This document shows, in pieces, positions 50,844-61,263 of a stretch of DNA of 64,000 nt. Numbering within the stretch: the first letter of the stretch is position 1; each line of letters starts with the position of its first letter. The position numbers and the translations under genes are program-made. A model generated the notes under the pieces. The model did not search any database, had not been told where the DNA came from, and saw nothing but the letters and a program-made list of their open reading frames with translations. The stretch spans positions 248,001 to 312,000 of the forward strand of contig JAMXDE010000051.1 in the NCBI GenBank assembly GCA_026770025.1, in the 5' to 3' direction. Source of the DNA: Craspedostauros australis (taxonomy: Eukaryota; Bacillariophyta; Bacillariophyceae; Mastogloiales; Achnanthaceae).

Positions 50844-53800
50844 ATGGCAACGGGCGGAGACGAGGATGCTGCCGTGGCAAAGTACAAGGCCATGCGCCGA
50901 TCATCGGACGCGTACGACAACATGAACAGCGCATCCATGGGCTTCCTGGGTGCTTCCAACACCAGGCAGCAGAAGGAGAAGCAAAACAAGAAGGCTGCCA
51001 ACAAGTGGAGGCCCAGCAAGGGCAGGGAGGAACGTCCCAGTGATTGGCTGGGATCTCCTTCCGCGAAGAAGAGGCCTAGCTACAGGATCAAGGCGGTCAT
51101 CGCTGCTCCAACTCTCGATGATAGCAACAGTGACAGCGACAGTAACAACGACAATGGCAACGGCAACGACAATGGCGATGACAATGGCGATGACAATGGC
51201 AATGATGCTGACAGTAATAGCAGTGATGGCAACCCAACCAAAGATAGGAAGGCCAACAGCAACAGCGGCAGCAATATCGGCAGCAACAATAACAGGAACA
51301 ACGGCAGCAACGGCAGCTCAACTTCGCGATATGGCTCCGCTCGTCAATCAAAACCCAAGTCCACTGCCAAGCCCAATTCGTTGTCGGCATCGCCCAGGCC
51401 CACACGATGGCTGGGAGGTAGTGGCGGTGGAGAGACCATGACGCCAGGTCGCAAGTCATATCGCATCAAGAACGCCTCGAAGAACAGGCCCACAATCCCC
51501 AACTTGGATGACACGTCTGCGCCAGCAACGACAACAGCAACAACCAACCTGCCGTCTGCATCGTCATCATCCAACAACAGCAGAAGAAGGGCATCATGGC
51601 AACCGCAACCGCAACAACCACCAGCAACAACCACCACATTGGATGCCCTGCTCTCTCCCGCCATGATGCCACACTCACAGCGAAAGCTAACACCCTCCAA
51701 CCATTCCAGGGCGAGTTTATCGACAGCTGGCAGCGTCTCCAACAGGGCCAGACGCACACCGCCATTGCCACCACCGCCACCGGTTCATGCGCCCGCCCGA
51801 ACATCCATCACCACACCTGTGGCACCGCCCAAACGAGTCATCGGTCAGAGGAGGCAGAGCGAGAGCAACATCAGCAACTCCAGCAATCACAGCGCGCTCG
51901 GTTCCTCATGGTCGTCCTCGATCATGGCATCGCCCATTCACAACCATGCGAAGCGGGCATCCATCGCAACCTCCTCACCCACCACCTCGCAATCTCCAAG
52001 GCGGACCCACAGTCTGCAAATTGAAGCCAAGCGCAAGGAGGCCATCCGCTCCAAGCTTCTGCAGCAGCCAGACGCCAAGGTCACCCTCTCGTCGACCGTC
52101 AAGAAAAAGGAAAAGATGAACAGAACCAAATTCGTCGCTGCGTACGCTGCCTTCGAAGACAAGCCGAATCCCTTGTCCTCCAGCAGCCACCATCGCCATC
52201 ATTCCGTGCCAATCCAGAGCTCGCTGCCATCGGCATTCGCCCACCTTGCTCCCATCACCAACCTCAAATCCTCCATGCCGACAGGCAGCGCGCATTCGGA
52301 CAGGACGCCGCCTCCACCTCAAATCCCATCGCCGCGCATGCCACCACGTCAACGACCGTCGCCCTCCGACCACGACGCGCCCGTGACGCCTGTTCCCAGA
52401 CCAAAGAACACGGTGGGCAGGAACGCGAAACAGCAGTCCTACCTCAAGGGCGCCCCATCCCCGCACCGCATCATCTCCCCACGACCGGGTGCGCCGAGAT
52501 CCTTCTACATACCGGCCAACTTCCAGGAGCTCCGCAAGAGGCTGCGGCAGCGTAAATCAAACGAAGCAGAGCTGTCGCAACTCACAGACATCATCGACAA
52601 CCTCCGCAAGGTCCCCGACCTCGCGGCCATGATGTCCCTGTCGCATCATTCCCTGTCCTCCATCACCGAACCATCCAAATCGCGCGAGCAGGCATCCGAG
52701 ATCCTAGAGATCATCCGCAAGCTGCGGCACGTCGAGCTCAACCCACCCAAGAAACGTCGCTCTTCTTCTGTCAAGCGCGTCACCAGGACCATCAGCGACT
52801 CCACCTTGGACACTGACGACGATGACGATGATGACATCTCCATGACGGTCCTCAAATCGCTCGAGTCTGGTACCGTCGACAGATCGTCTCGCAGTTCCAA
52901 CAGAAACAACGACAACAACAACAACACCTCCGACGACAGCGCCGACAACGATGGTGGCGAGGCCCTGCTTTCCGACGGAACATCCGGAAATCTCCAAACG
53001 CACGTCAAGGAACTGGCTGGTATCGTCGGCAATCTGCGCAAGGTCGGGGCGCTCGAATCCATGACGGACACAGAGCTGGGGCAGATGCAGAATATCGTCG
53101 ATCAGCTCGATTCCGTTCAACAGCGGCTGGACGACCGTCTCTACGAGGCCAAGCAGCTCTCCAAGGTCTCCACCAAGCTACACAGCATCAAAACCTCCAA
53201 GTCACCCGCCATCGATGAGATCATCGCCGAGGCGCTGCGCAAGCTCAAGCGCATTCGCCCCAAGCTCTGCGATCAGGATGAGGACGACACCATGAAGTGC
53301 ATCAAGATGCTGCGGAAGCTCCAGGCGGCCATGAACAAGCGCGAAGAGGAAGAATTGGCAATGCTCATTGGACAGCTTCCAGCCTACACGGCAGGTGGAG
53401 GTGACGACGATGATGACGACGATGACAATGACAATGAGGTTGATGAATTCCATGGCGACAGCCATGACGACAATGGGCCTTCCTCAAATGATGCAGCCGG
53501 CACGGGAGGTTCCAAGCTGCGCAGATCGGATGTTCGTGAATTGGCACATGTCCTGGCCGAACTCAAGATGATGGGACAGGCACCACCCAACACTTTCTAT
53601 CACGGTCGCGTGGACAGCAACCTCAGCAACGACAACAGCGCTGCTGGTGGAAACGAGGGTGGCCGTGTGGGCGGAAGCACGTTGAACACGAAGCATTCTG
53701 ACTTTTTGACCAACGCCATCCGCCGTCTCAAGCGCATTCAGATGACCAAGCGGCAGGCGAAGGAGACTGCCAACGTCGTGCGCAAGATGGGCATCGCGGA

Positions 53801-56483
53801 CGATGACGATGACAACAGCAGCACGGCAACCGATGAGGACATACACCAGCTGCGCGATGTCATCCTCAACCCGCGCGATGCCAAGGAGGTCATGCACATC
53901 CTGCGCGGGTTGCGTCGCAGCATCCAAATGAACCAGAAGGAGGCCAATGATCTCGCCGACATCATCGACACGCTGGTCGGCAAGGCGACCCAGAACTACC
54001 AGGATGACATCGCCGACGCCATCGGTCGGTTGAAAAAGGCAAAGCTGTTGCCACGCGAGGCCAGTGAGGTTGCGAAGATCTTTGTGGACCTGCGCAACCT
54101 GAGGAAGCCAGGCAGCAGCAAGCGCGTCACTTTCAAGGACACTCCAGAATACCGCTACTTGACGGAGTACGTCGAAGATGATGACAAGATGGAAGAAATC
54201 TCGGACACATTGGAGACCCTTGCCAACGTGGATGGACTTCCCGACAATGTCCTCGGTCAGTACGGCGACATGGTGGCAGACTTGGGGCACGACCCGGATG
54301 AAGACGATGATGGCGCAGAAAGCGCTGCATCTGGGCGACATGGCAGAGGGCAACGTCCCCAAACCATCGCCGATGCCATCGCGTCGCTTCGCAAAGCCAG
54401 CATCAACGCCAAGCAGACCAAGGAGGTTGCCAAGATCATGGTCAACCTACGCAAAACGAAGAAGCCGCCACAGGGCAACCGGCGCTTCCAAGACACTCCG
54501 GAATATCACCATCTGCTGGACGTCGTCAAGGATGATGACACTGCCGATGATATCGCGGAGATTCTGGAGGCCTTGGATGACGACGACACGGCGGATATGG
54601 AGGAGTGCGCGGCAGAACTGTTGAAGGTCCAAACGGTGCCGGAGGCCATCGATCGCATCCAGTCCAACGATCTGACACCAAAGCAGATTAAGGGAGTCGC
54701 TGGGCTCGTTTCCAGCTTGCGCGCCACTGATGACGACGCTGGCGGCGATGACGACGATGACGACGATGACGATGGCAACAACATCGTCAATGGCAATGGC
54801 AACGGCAATATCAATGGTAGAACGCCATCAGGCAAGCGCGTGCGATTCCGCGACACTCCCGACTACCACTACATGTACGAAGCGCTGGCAGACGGCGACG
54901 ACGAGGTTGCGGATGATCTCAATCAAGTGATGGAATCGTTGCAAGATGAGGACCGTTTCGACGATGACGATCTGCAGCAGTGCGCCCGCGGATTGCTGGA
55001 TGGCATTCCTGCCATCATTACCATCCCGAGCGCAGTCGGACGCATGTTGCAGAACGACATGAACCCAAGGCAGAAACGCGACGTGGCTGGCATCATCGCC
55101 AACCTACCCCCCATCAAGAAAGGCAAGAAAAAGAAAAAGAAACGCGTGCGATTCAGCGACACCATCGAATGCCGCTACATCCAGGAGGAGCTATTTGCAG
55201 ACGATCCGGCCGCCGCTGATGACTTGGGTGACATCATCGGCGAGATTCAGAGCCGCTTCGGCAGAGACGATCTGCGCGAGTGCGCCAATTCCTTGTTGGG
55301 CATTCCTGAGATCATCACCATCCCTCAGGCGGTGAGCAGCATCCAAAGGGCGGATCTGACTCCAGAAGAAACACGCAAGGTCGCAAACATCATTGTCGGA
55401 CTTCGTGACGACGACGACGAGAATGACGGTGGCAAATCCAGTGGTACGAGCACCGATATGCATGATGACGACAGCAAGTCCAAATCCAAGAAGAAGAAGA
55501 AGTCAAAGTCAAAGAAGCGAGTGCGATTCCGTGACACGCCCGAATACCGATATCTGTACGAAGCCTTCGACGATGGCAACAACAAGACTAGCAATGGGAA
55601 TGGAAAGAAACCATCGCACACGGAAGAACAGCAGGAAGAACGCATTGAAGGTATTGCGGATATTCTGGAGGGCCTCAAGAGCAACGACAAGTTCAAGGGC
55701 GACGACATGAAGGAATGCGCCGACATCCTGACGGGGTTGCTGGGCGCAAAGTCGTTTGAAGATGACAGCGACGAGAGCGACGCGCCGCTGGTGGAGGTTG
55801 AATACGAGAAGGGCAAGCCGAGGATGGTGCTGAATGTGCCAAAAGGAGCGAAGGCAAAGTCCATCGACACCCTGTCGGTCGACGACAGCGTGGAAATATC
55901 CGACGTCGAGGATTACGAAGTCGCCAGCAGCGACGATGACGACGATGACTACGTCGCGGAGTTGGTGGACACCCCGAAGGATCGTACTTTCGATGGTGGT
56001 GACAGCATCGACACGAGCGTGGAGTCGCCGCTTCCGGAGTCACCGAAGAAGAAGTCGCATCGCAAGTACCACTACCGCCGATTCGGCAGCCACGACGACA
56101 CCAACAACGACGGCTCATCATCCAACGATGACGATGGCGAGGATGAGGACTCCGATGAGGAGGAGACAGAGGAGCGCCGCATCGTGTTCGTCCAACGTCA
56201 CCATTGGAAGCACAAGAAGCACAACAAGACGGTGCTGGGAGACCGGCGGTATTGGAAGGCGAACGCGTTCGGCGCGGACGAGGTGATCTACAGCCCCCTG
56301 ACGATGGAGCAGGTGGGACGCCGCAAGAAGGTGAACCAGGCCTTGCTGAGGTCCATGGCGAGCCTGGACGATGACGATGAGGATCAGCGGATTGACGAGA
56401 TGGAAGAGAAGGCGTCGGAGAAGATGGATATATTGGATCGCAGCAACCACAGCTCGTCGAAGGTCCGGTATCGACGCGCATGA
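50844..56483 (+). CDS. Giant acidic repeat protein with RVxF-type motifs
   Basis: 1879 residues from ATG 50844; the open frame starts at a GTG at 50793. Residues 1-560 are disordered, basic and Ser/Asn/Pro-rich. From about 570 a 35-residue helical unit recurs, of the form IADAIxxLRKAxLxPKQxKEVAxIIxxLR (for example near 1060, 1170, 1270, 1390 and 1510). Between these, from 1093 on, a larger unit recurs about every 100-125 residues. It begins KRV[TR]F-x-DTPEYRYL at 1093, 1331, 1433 (DTIECRY here) and 1558, with a diverged RRFQDTPEYHHL at 1212. Long Asp runs separate units. KRVRF fits the [KR]-x(0,1)-[VI]-x-[FW] docking motif of protein phosphatase 1, and tandem copies suggest a PP1-binding scaffold, but this is inference. 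The tail has an RRIVFVQRHHWK stretch. It lacks a signal or membrane segment. No known family recognised. Confidence 0.75.
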   Translation: MATGGDEDAAVAKYKAMRRSSDAYDNMNSASMGFLGASNTRQQKEKQNKKAANKWRPSKGREERPSDWLGSPSAKKRPSYRIKAVIAAPTLDDSNSDSDSNNDNGNGNDNGDDNGDDNGNDADSNSSDGNPTKDRKANSNSGSNIGSNNNRNNGSNGSSTSRYGSARQSKPKSTAKPNSLSASPRPTRWLGGSGGGETMTPGRKSYRIKNASKNRPTIPNLDDTSAPATTTATTNLPSASSSSNNSRRRASWQPQPQQPPATTTTLDALLSPAMMPHSQRKLTPSNHSRASLSTAGSVSNRARRTPPLPPPPPVHAPARTSITTPVAPPKRVIGQRRQSESNISNSSNHSALGSSWSSSIMASPIHNHAKRASIATSSPTTSQSPRRTHSLQIEAKRKEAIRSKLLQQPDAKVTLSSTVKKKEKMNRTKFVAAYAAFEDKPNPLSSSSHHRHHSVPIQSSLPSAFAHLAPITNLKSSMPTGSAHSDRTPPPPQIPSPRMPPRQRPSPSDHDAPVTPVPRPKNTVGRNAKQQSYLKGAPSPHRIISPRPGAPRSFYIPANFQELRKRLRQRKSNEAELSQLTDIIDNLRKVPDLAAMMSLSHHSLSSITEPSKSREQASEILEIIRKLRHVELNPPKKRRSSSVKRVTRTISDSTLDTDDDDDDDISMTVLKSLESGTVDRSSRSSNRNNDNNNNTSDDSADNDGGEALLSDGTSGNLQTHVKELAGIVGNLRKVGALESMTDTELGQMQNIVDQLDSVQQRLDDRLYEAKQLSKVSTKLHSIKTSKSPAIDEIIAEALRKLKRIRPKLCDQDEDDTMKCIKMLRKLQAAMNKREEEELAMLIGQLPAYTAGGGDDDDDDDDNDNEVDEFHGDSHDDNGPSSNDAAGTGGSKLRRSDVRELAHVLAELKMMGQAPPNTFYHGRVDSNLSNDNSAAGGNEGGRVGGSTLNTKHSDFLTNAIRRLKRIQMTKRQAKETANVVRKMGIADDDDDNSSTATDEDIHQLRDVILNPRDAKEVMHILRGLRRSIQMNQKEANDLADIIDTLVGKATQNYQDDIADAIGRLKKAKLLPREASEVAKIFVDLRNLRKPGSSKRVTFKDTPEYRYLTEYVEDDDKMEEISDTLETLANVDGLPDNVLGQYGDMVADLGHDPDEDDDGAESAASGRHGRGQRPQTIADAIASLRKASINAKQTKEVAKIMVNLRKTKKPPQGNRRFQDTPEYHHLLDVVKDDDTADDIAEILEALDDDDTADMEECAAELLKVQTVPEAIDRIQSNDLTPKQIKGVAGLVSSLRATDDDAGGDDDDDDDDDGNNIVNGNGNGNINGRTPSGKRVRFRDTPDYHYMYEALADGDDEVADDLNQVMESLQDEDRFDDDDLQQCARGLLDGIPAIITIPSAVGRMLQNDMNPRQKRDVAGIIANLPPIKKGKKKKKKRVRFSDTIECRYIQEELFADDPAAADDLGDIIGEIQSRFGRDDLRECANSLLGIPEIITIPQAVSSIQRADLTPEETRKVANIIVGLRDDDDENDGGKSSGTSTDMHDDDSKSKSKKKKKSKSKKRVRFRDTPEYRYLYEAFDDGNNKTSNGNGKKPSHTEEQQEERIEGIADILEGLKSNDKFKGDDMKECADILTGLLGAKSFEDDSDESDAPLVEVEYEKGKPRMVLNVPKGAKAKSIDTLSVDDSVEISDVEDYEVASSDDDDDDYVAELVDTPKDRTFDGGDSIDTSVESPLPESPKKKSHRKYHYRRFGSHDDTNNDGSSSNDDDGEDEDSDEEETEERRIVFVQRHHWKHKKHNKTVLGDRRYWKANAFGADEVIYSPLTMEQVGRRKKVNQALLRSMASLDDDDEDQRIDEMEEKASEKMDILDRSNHSSSKVRYRRA
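54118..55720 (+). repeat. Five long tandem coding repeats with KRV[TR]F-DTPEYRY
   Basis: Units begin at about 54120, 54477, 54834, 55140 and 55515 (residues 1093, 1212, 1331, 1433 and 1558). Each has the opening motif, an acidic helical stretch with the form DDxxExxDxLExL, an ECAxxLL stretch, and an IxxAIxxI..LTPxQxxxVA segment. The second copy replaces KRV with NRR. The copies differ at DNA level, so the array is old and maintained. Confidence 0.8.
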
Positions 56484-57016
56484 GGACCAACGGCTGCACG
56501 GGAACGCCGTTACTCTACTCTCCATTGCACTCTATGTGATTTAATGTTATGGCATGGCGTGGATGTAACGTGGATGTAACGTGGATATAAAGTTGAACAG
56601 ATGAACACGTGAACAGACGAATAGAGAGTTGTGACTGGTGTGTTCTGTTGGGAGAGTATCTGTATTCTTACCCAAGAAAGGCGATGAGCTGTTCGATCCT
56701 GGACTTCAGGTGCACGGTAGTGCATGGTATTGTTCGCTCTGCTAGCTGTAGAATACGGTGATTTTCCTATTGAATGCACTTGTTCTAAGCGTGCTTGCAT
56801 GCAGTTCTCTATGGCATGTTGTATGGCGTGCGTGTTCACCATGATACTGCGTAGGAGAATAGAATGTATGAGTGGTCTAGTACTCCTCATGTAATTTGTC
56901 GAGCCTGTTACCATAACATTTGTTCATCTTTGTTGTAAAGTCTGGGATGCCAAGTCTGGGATGACAGAGTAATGATCGCTTTGCCCCCGGTGATGCATCG
57001 CACGGAGGGATGCAGC
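56484..57016. other. Spacer between convergent genes
   Basis: No gene. GTGGATGTAAC occurs twice at 56559-56581, followed by GTGGATATAA. Nothing else recognised; both 3' ends should lie here. Confidence 0.45.
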
Positions 57017-58258
57017 TCATCCGGATGTGCGCTTGCGTTCTGGCTTGGACAATGGCCTTGGGCGCGCGATGGGGTGCCTTGGATTCCATCGATTCGCGTC
57101 GGAGTTGGTCTCTTCCGTCCCAGTGTCGCTGTCCGTGGCATCACGATGCTGCCGCGGCTGGTGGTTGGAGGGGAGGTTGATGGTGAGATCGTTGATACTC
57201 TCCTGTCGGATCTCCAGCGCTCTCAAGCGCCTGTGCAACGCCGAGGATCGCTGCTGTTGCTGCTGTTGCTGGTATTGTTGATGGTGATGATCGCTGTCAT
57301 CGAAGGAAGTGTCCTGCTCGTCCATGAGCGTCAACTCGACGGGCAGGGTGAGCTCGGAGACTGCCGATTGTATGCTCCATGTCGAGTCGTACTGCGGAAG
57401 CGTGACGTTGGAACCGCGTCGTTTGGGTTGCTGCGGGGTTGTGCTGTTGACGCGGTAGGATGGAGGGCGGGTGGCGAGCGTGGGCCTGTTGGGAGGCGTC
57501 ACGAGCGATCTGGCGTTTGCGCTTGCATTTGCGCTGTGTCTGGCATCTCGTGTGCCGCGCATGGTGGCGTGTGGCGTTCGTTCCCTGCTGTCGTCGTTGG
57601 TGAGGGTGTCACAGTCATCCTTATCGTCAGTATCGTCGTCGCAATCATAGTCTTCCTCATCGATTGCCTCCTCGAGCTGATCGAGGACCTGCTCGTAAGA
57701 TGAGCTGGTGATGCTGTAACGGATGGACGCCTGCCTTCTGCTTGGTCTGGGCACTTCGTCGCGCTTGACGTGTTTGTTATTGTTGCTGCTGCCTTGGAGG
57801 TTGAACGAGTTGTGATTGGCGTTGATGTTGTTGCCATCGTTGTTGCTGATGTTGTTGACGATTGCTGTGTCTCCCGAGTTCTCTCCCGAGCTGGCTGATC
57901 TTGCAACGTGAGAAGACGTGAGAGGGCGAAGGGAATTGCTGCTGCTGTTGTTGTTGTTGTTGTTGTTGGATGAGGCGGAGGCGGATGTGGAGGATCCAAA
58001 GCTCCATCTATCAGCGACGATGGGAGCATCTAGCGCCTCGTCGGCATCATGGACATCATGTACATCCGGGTATTTGCCTTGGGCCTTGTGATGGCGCAAG
58101 GCCGTTGAGGGAGTGGAGGAAAGAGTGGAGGTGGAAGAGCTGATTGTTGTTGTGGTCGCCGTAGCCGTTGCCGCACTCATGGTGGTCGTCGCACTGGAAC
58201 GATCGCGGGGTTGGATGGTTGCCGCTGCTTCTGTGATTGTCATAGTTGTTGCCGTCAT
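57017..58258 (-). CDS. Low-complexity Ser/Thr/Asn-rich protein of unknown function
   Basis: 413 residues, ATG at 58258. There is no globular domain: Thr/Ala-rich start, Ser/Asn runs (SSNNNNNNNSSS), an acidic helix LEEAIDEEDYDCDDDTDD, a basic-proline part (KRRGSNVTLP), a Gln run, then RRLRALEIRQESIND and an Arg/Pro-rich end (RPRPLSKPERKR). KRRGSN fits a basophilic kinase site, and several RRxS sites occur (RRQAS). It looks disordered and phosphorylated, perhaps a scaffold; no family is recognised. Its only strong order is the QQRSSALHRRLRALEIRQ helix near 340-360. Confidence 0.55.
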   Translation of the reverse strand: MTATTMTITEAAATIQPRDRSSATTTMSAATATATTTTISSSTSTLSSTPSTALRHHKAQGKYPDVHDVHDADEALDAPIVADRWSFGSSTSASASSNNNNNNNSSSNSLRPLTSSHVARSASSGENSGDTAIVNNISNNDGNNINANHNSFNLQGSSNNNKHVKRDEVPRPSRRQASIRYSITSSSYEQVLDQLEEAIDEEDYDCDDDTDDKDDCDTLTNDDSRERTPHATMRGTRDARHSANASANARSLVTPPNRPTLATRPPSYRVNSTTPQQPKRRGSNVTLPQYDSTWSIQSAVSELTLPVELTLMDEQDTSFDDSDHHHQQYQQQQQQQRSSALHRRLRALEIRQESINDLTINLPSNHQPRQHRDATDSDTGTEETNSDANRWNPRHPIARPRPLSKPERKRTSG

Positions 58259-58728
58259 GTCTTTCTGGGAGTTGCTAGCTCCGTAAACGTTGCTGACTGT
58301 GCGATTGATGATGATGTTGGGCTGTTGTTTTCAACTTTGATGATGTGAGATGCACTTGTTGCGATGCTCTGGTGTTCTGTTCAACTTTGTGGTGAGAAAG
58401 TGTTGTGATGTGGTGTACTGTGATGTATTGTGATGTATTGAGCCCCGATAAATGTTGAAGAGCGATGGGGAATGATGTGTACGAAGTGATGAAACTTGAC
58501 GGGCTCGTTGAAGCAGTTGATGAAGCTTATGACGAAGCTTATGACGAAGCTGATGCAATGGAGATGGTCTCCCTTGAAGAACGATTCCCAATGCAAGTGT
58601 ATGGTGGTATCTGCAAGGTGGAGGGATACGTGGTTGATCTGTTGTTGATCTGCTGATGATGTGATGTTGATGTGCCCCTGCACAATTGCTCCACCTTCCC
58701 CTCTTTCCTTGCTTCTTCTTTGGGTGTG

Positions 58729-58785
58729 TTGTGACTGTTGTGACTGTGGTGACTGTTGTGACTGTGTTGTGGCTGTGTTGTGGCT
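58729..58785 (+). repeat. Degenerate TGTGACTGT/TGTGGCTGT tandem repeat
   Basis: About six copies of a 9-10 base unit TGTGACTGT or TGTGGCTGT run together in the intergenic region. Confidence 0.7.
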
Positions 58786-59100
58786 GCGGATCTGGAGTGC
58801 TTTGACTTCCTGCTTGATCTGTGCTCCTGGTGCTGGTCTGCGATGTTATTATTGATCTGCAGGTGTGATTGATGTGGAGTAAAAGCTACTCTATCCTCTA
58901 TCGGTTGTCGCTGCTGGAACTATCGCTGTGATGATGTGTGATGTTGTTCTGTTTGGCGCTTCTGTCGACAGTTGCACTGCTCTGCTGCGCTGCTCTGTTG
59001 TGGTGGGTTCCGATCTTTTGCCCTGTTGTGACGGTGCTTGTGTTGCTACTATCGCAGAGTGGAGGTGCTGTGCAGTGTTCCTGCGAAGATGGGCTGATGT

Positions 59101-59140
59101 GATGAATCGATGGATGAATCGATGGACGAATCGATGGATG
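59101..59140 (+). repeat. GATGAATCGATG tandem repeat
   Basis: Three copies of a 12-base unit of the form GATGAATCGATG, one with GAC for GAT, at 59101-59140. Confidence 0.75.
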
Positions 59141-60024
59141 CGTGAGGTTCTGCCCAAAACAAATCTTTAGTTTGGTGTGGGTTGTTCTGTTTCGTCTCTT
59201 TTCTTTTCTGCAACTCCTCACGTGTGGTAACGGCGACGTCTCACTCGCTGCTTTGGTAGTCGTCGTGCGTCGTTCAACTATTCTCGTTTGTCGTCGATTT
59301 ATGCGAACTGTCGCATCGCGCGAGGAAGGCCCAAAACAATCAGACACGTCGTGGGTAGTACCTCACACCGATACGGCATTCGTCCTTCCATGCCACCTTT
59401 GCTCCATGCAATCTTGCATCGCCACCACATCGTACTACCTTGTATTCCGTGTTGTTGCGGCATCCATTTTTGTCGTTGCGCTGAGTGAACGCAACCAATC
59501 GTGTCCAAGACACAGCGTGGGATCACCTCATGCCACGACCAACACGCCGCTTTCCACGAATTTGGATGGGGGCTTATCTTCCAGTTCGTGAATGCCCGTT
59601 GGGACTTCTCCCACATCGATACTTTGTTGGAATATCACCATCGTCGACCACCTCGAATGCTTGGAGATGTCGTATTTCGTGTCTGTCGCCAAAAAGATAC
59701 CTCCAAGCGGTCGTCTGGGTCGAGCCTATCTTGGTCTTGTCAAGAACAGTTTCGATCTTTGCGAGGCGAACATGTTCAACCCTTTTCCCTCTTCTCCACC
59801 ACCACCTGGCACAACACATCACAGGATCGTGGACGCTGTCGAAGAACGGCTGCGGCAATGGCGATCATGCCACTCTGGGATACTGAGTACTCTCCCTCTT
59901 GCTCTGCTTTGGAGCTTTGGCAAGACGGACATGCAAGACGTCTGATCCGACACACCTAAAGCCACACTCAATCCAACTGCTGCCTCCAAGCTTTCCAGCC
60001 AACACACCGGCGTCAGCGATCACA

Positions 60025-61263
60025 ATGAGGGCATCAAGCCACCAGCAGAAGCAGCAGAAGCAGCAGCGCCAGCAGCAGAATGGACTGCGAGTAGTATCTC
60101 GAGGCCGTTCGATTGCGCTTCCCGTGACAGTGGCCGTCGCTTGCCTCTGCTGCGCCTCATCTGCCGTTCTTGCGGAGGCATTCGCACCATCGGCGCTCAA
60201 TTCCGTGGCCTTTGGTTGTGCCTCCTTCAACGCAGGAAGTTCCACGCGTCAATGGATGGCCTTTGGTCTGCCAGATGAGTTGCCGCCAACGTCCGCATCA
60301 ACGTCTGCATCAGTGACTGAAACATCAACGACTGACACATCAACGACTGAGGCAGATGCAACATCATCAATTGCGGATGAAACGCTGGAGTCGCTGACGA
60401 AGAAGCTGGATCGATCTGCCACAACAGGCAAAACATCCCCCAAGCCACCCAAGGACAACAAGGCCATGCAGTTCCTCAAGAAGATCGGCAAGGTGGGCGG
60501 CGCTGCCAACAAGAGCTTCGTCAACGCGGTGGGATCTGACGAGGGCTCCACCGGAAGGCAGCCGGCTGCAGCTCGCGGCAAGAACCAACCGGAATCCGAG
60601 ATTGGCGCCGGCATCCAGAAATCAAAGCTGGCCTACATCGAATGCACCAAATCCGGCATCATCGACGACCTCACGCAGCCCTTCCCCGTCACGACATGCG
60701 GCAGGGAGTGGAGGGGCATCTCCGATCGCGTCATGGGAGGGGTCTCCAATGGCGTCATCCGTCGCGAGCCCGATCTCCATGGCCGTCCTGCCAACATCCT
60801 CACGGGGCAGGTGTCGCTGGAGAACAACGGCGGCTTCCTGCAGATGGTCACCGATCTGGCCCTCGATCCTTCCACCAACTCCGTCGATGCATCCGACTAC
60901 GATGGCATTGAGATCGATGTCCTCTACCGTCCACCTGTTGACAGCGACAGCGACATTGAAAATGGCGGTGAGAGTGACAACAGCAGCGCGAAGAAACTGC
61001 AGAATTCCTTCAACGTCCACCTCCGCACCCCGGGCACACTGCAGCAGGCATCCTATCGCCACACGTTCCAAATTGACGAGCCGGATGCCTGGGAGACCAT
61101 CCGCATTCCGTTCTCCTCCTTTCAGGGATACAGCGGCAGATCGGGCATGCCCTTGCCACCCCTGGATATCTCGCAGTTGCGCCGCATCGGCATCGTGGCC
61201 ATCGGCCAGCAGATGGAGTTATTTCTGGCTGTGGGTGGTGCCAGGTTCTATTCTGTCATCTGA
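60025..61263 (+). CDS. CIA30-domain protein with plastid-type leader
   Basis: 412 residues; the frame starts earlier at a non-ATG codon and the first ATG is 60025. The N-terminus has a Gln-rich stretch, then a hydrophobic signal (VTVAVACLCCASSAVLA, 34-50) followed by EAFAP, a close match to the ASAFAP site of plastid precursors. A Thr/Ser-rich acidic linker follows. From about 229 the domain resembles CIA30 (NDUFAF1-like) proteins: WRGISDRVMGGVSNG, LENNGGFLQM, the YDGIEIDVLYR strand, W..IRIPFSSFQG, and the C-terminal IGIVAIGQQMELFLAVGGARF. CIA30 proteins bind or assemble membrane complexes, and NDUFAF1 assists mitochondrial complex I. Here the leader suggests plastid import, so the partner may be a plastid complex. 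An acidic insert (DSDSDIENGGESDN) interrupts the domain. Confidence 0.8.
   Translation: MRASSHQQKQQKQQRQQQNGLRVVSRGRSIALPVTVAVACLCCASSAVLAEAFAPSALNSVAFGCASFNAGSSTRQWMAFGLPDELPPTSASTSASVTETSTTDTSTTEADATSSIADETLESLTKKLDRSATTGKTSPKPPKDNKAMQFLKKIGKVGGAANKSFVNAVGSDEGSTGRQPAAARGKNQPESEIGAGIQKSKLAYIECTKSGIIDDLTQPFPVTTCGREWRGISDRVMGGVSNGVIRREPDLHGRPANILTGQVSLENNGGFLQMVTDLALDPSTNSVDASDYDGIEIDVLYRPPVDSDSDIENGGESDNSSAKKLQNSFNVHLRTPGTLQQASYRHTFQIDEPDAWETIRIPFSSFQGYSGRSGMPLPPLDISQLRRIGIVAIGQQMELFLAVGGARFYSVI

Larger units (their letters stand above)
58259..60024. other. Intergenic between divergent genes, with simple repeats
   Basis: No gene is supported. The plus frame at 59592-59945 has a true ATG but no domain, and other frames overlap it. 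TGTGACTGT-type repeats (58729-58785) and a GAATCGATGGAT array (59101-59140) are present. The left end holds the promoter of the low-complexity gene and the right end that of the CIA30 gene. Confidence 0.4.
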
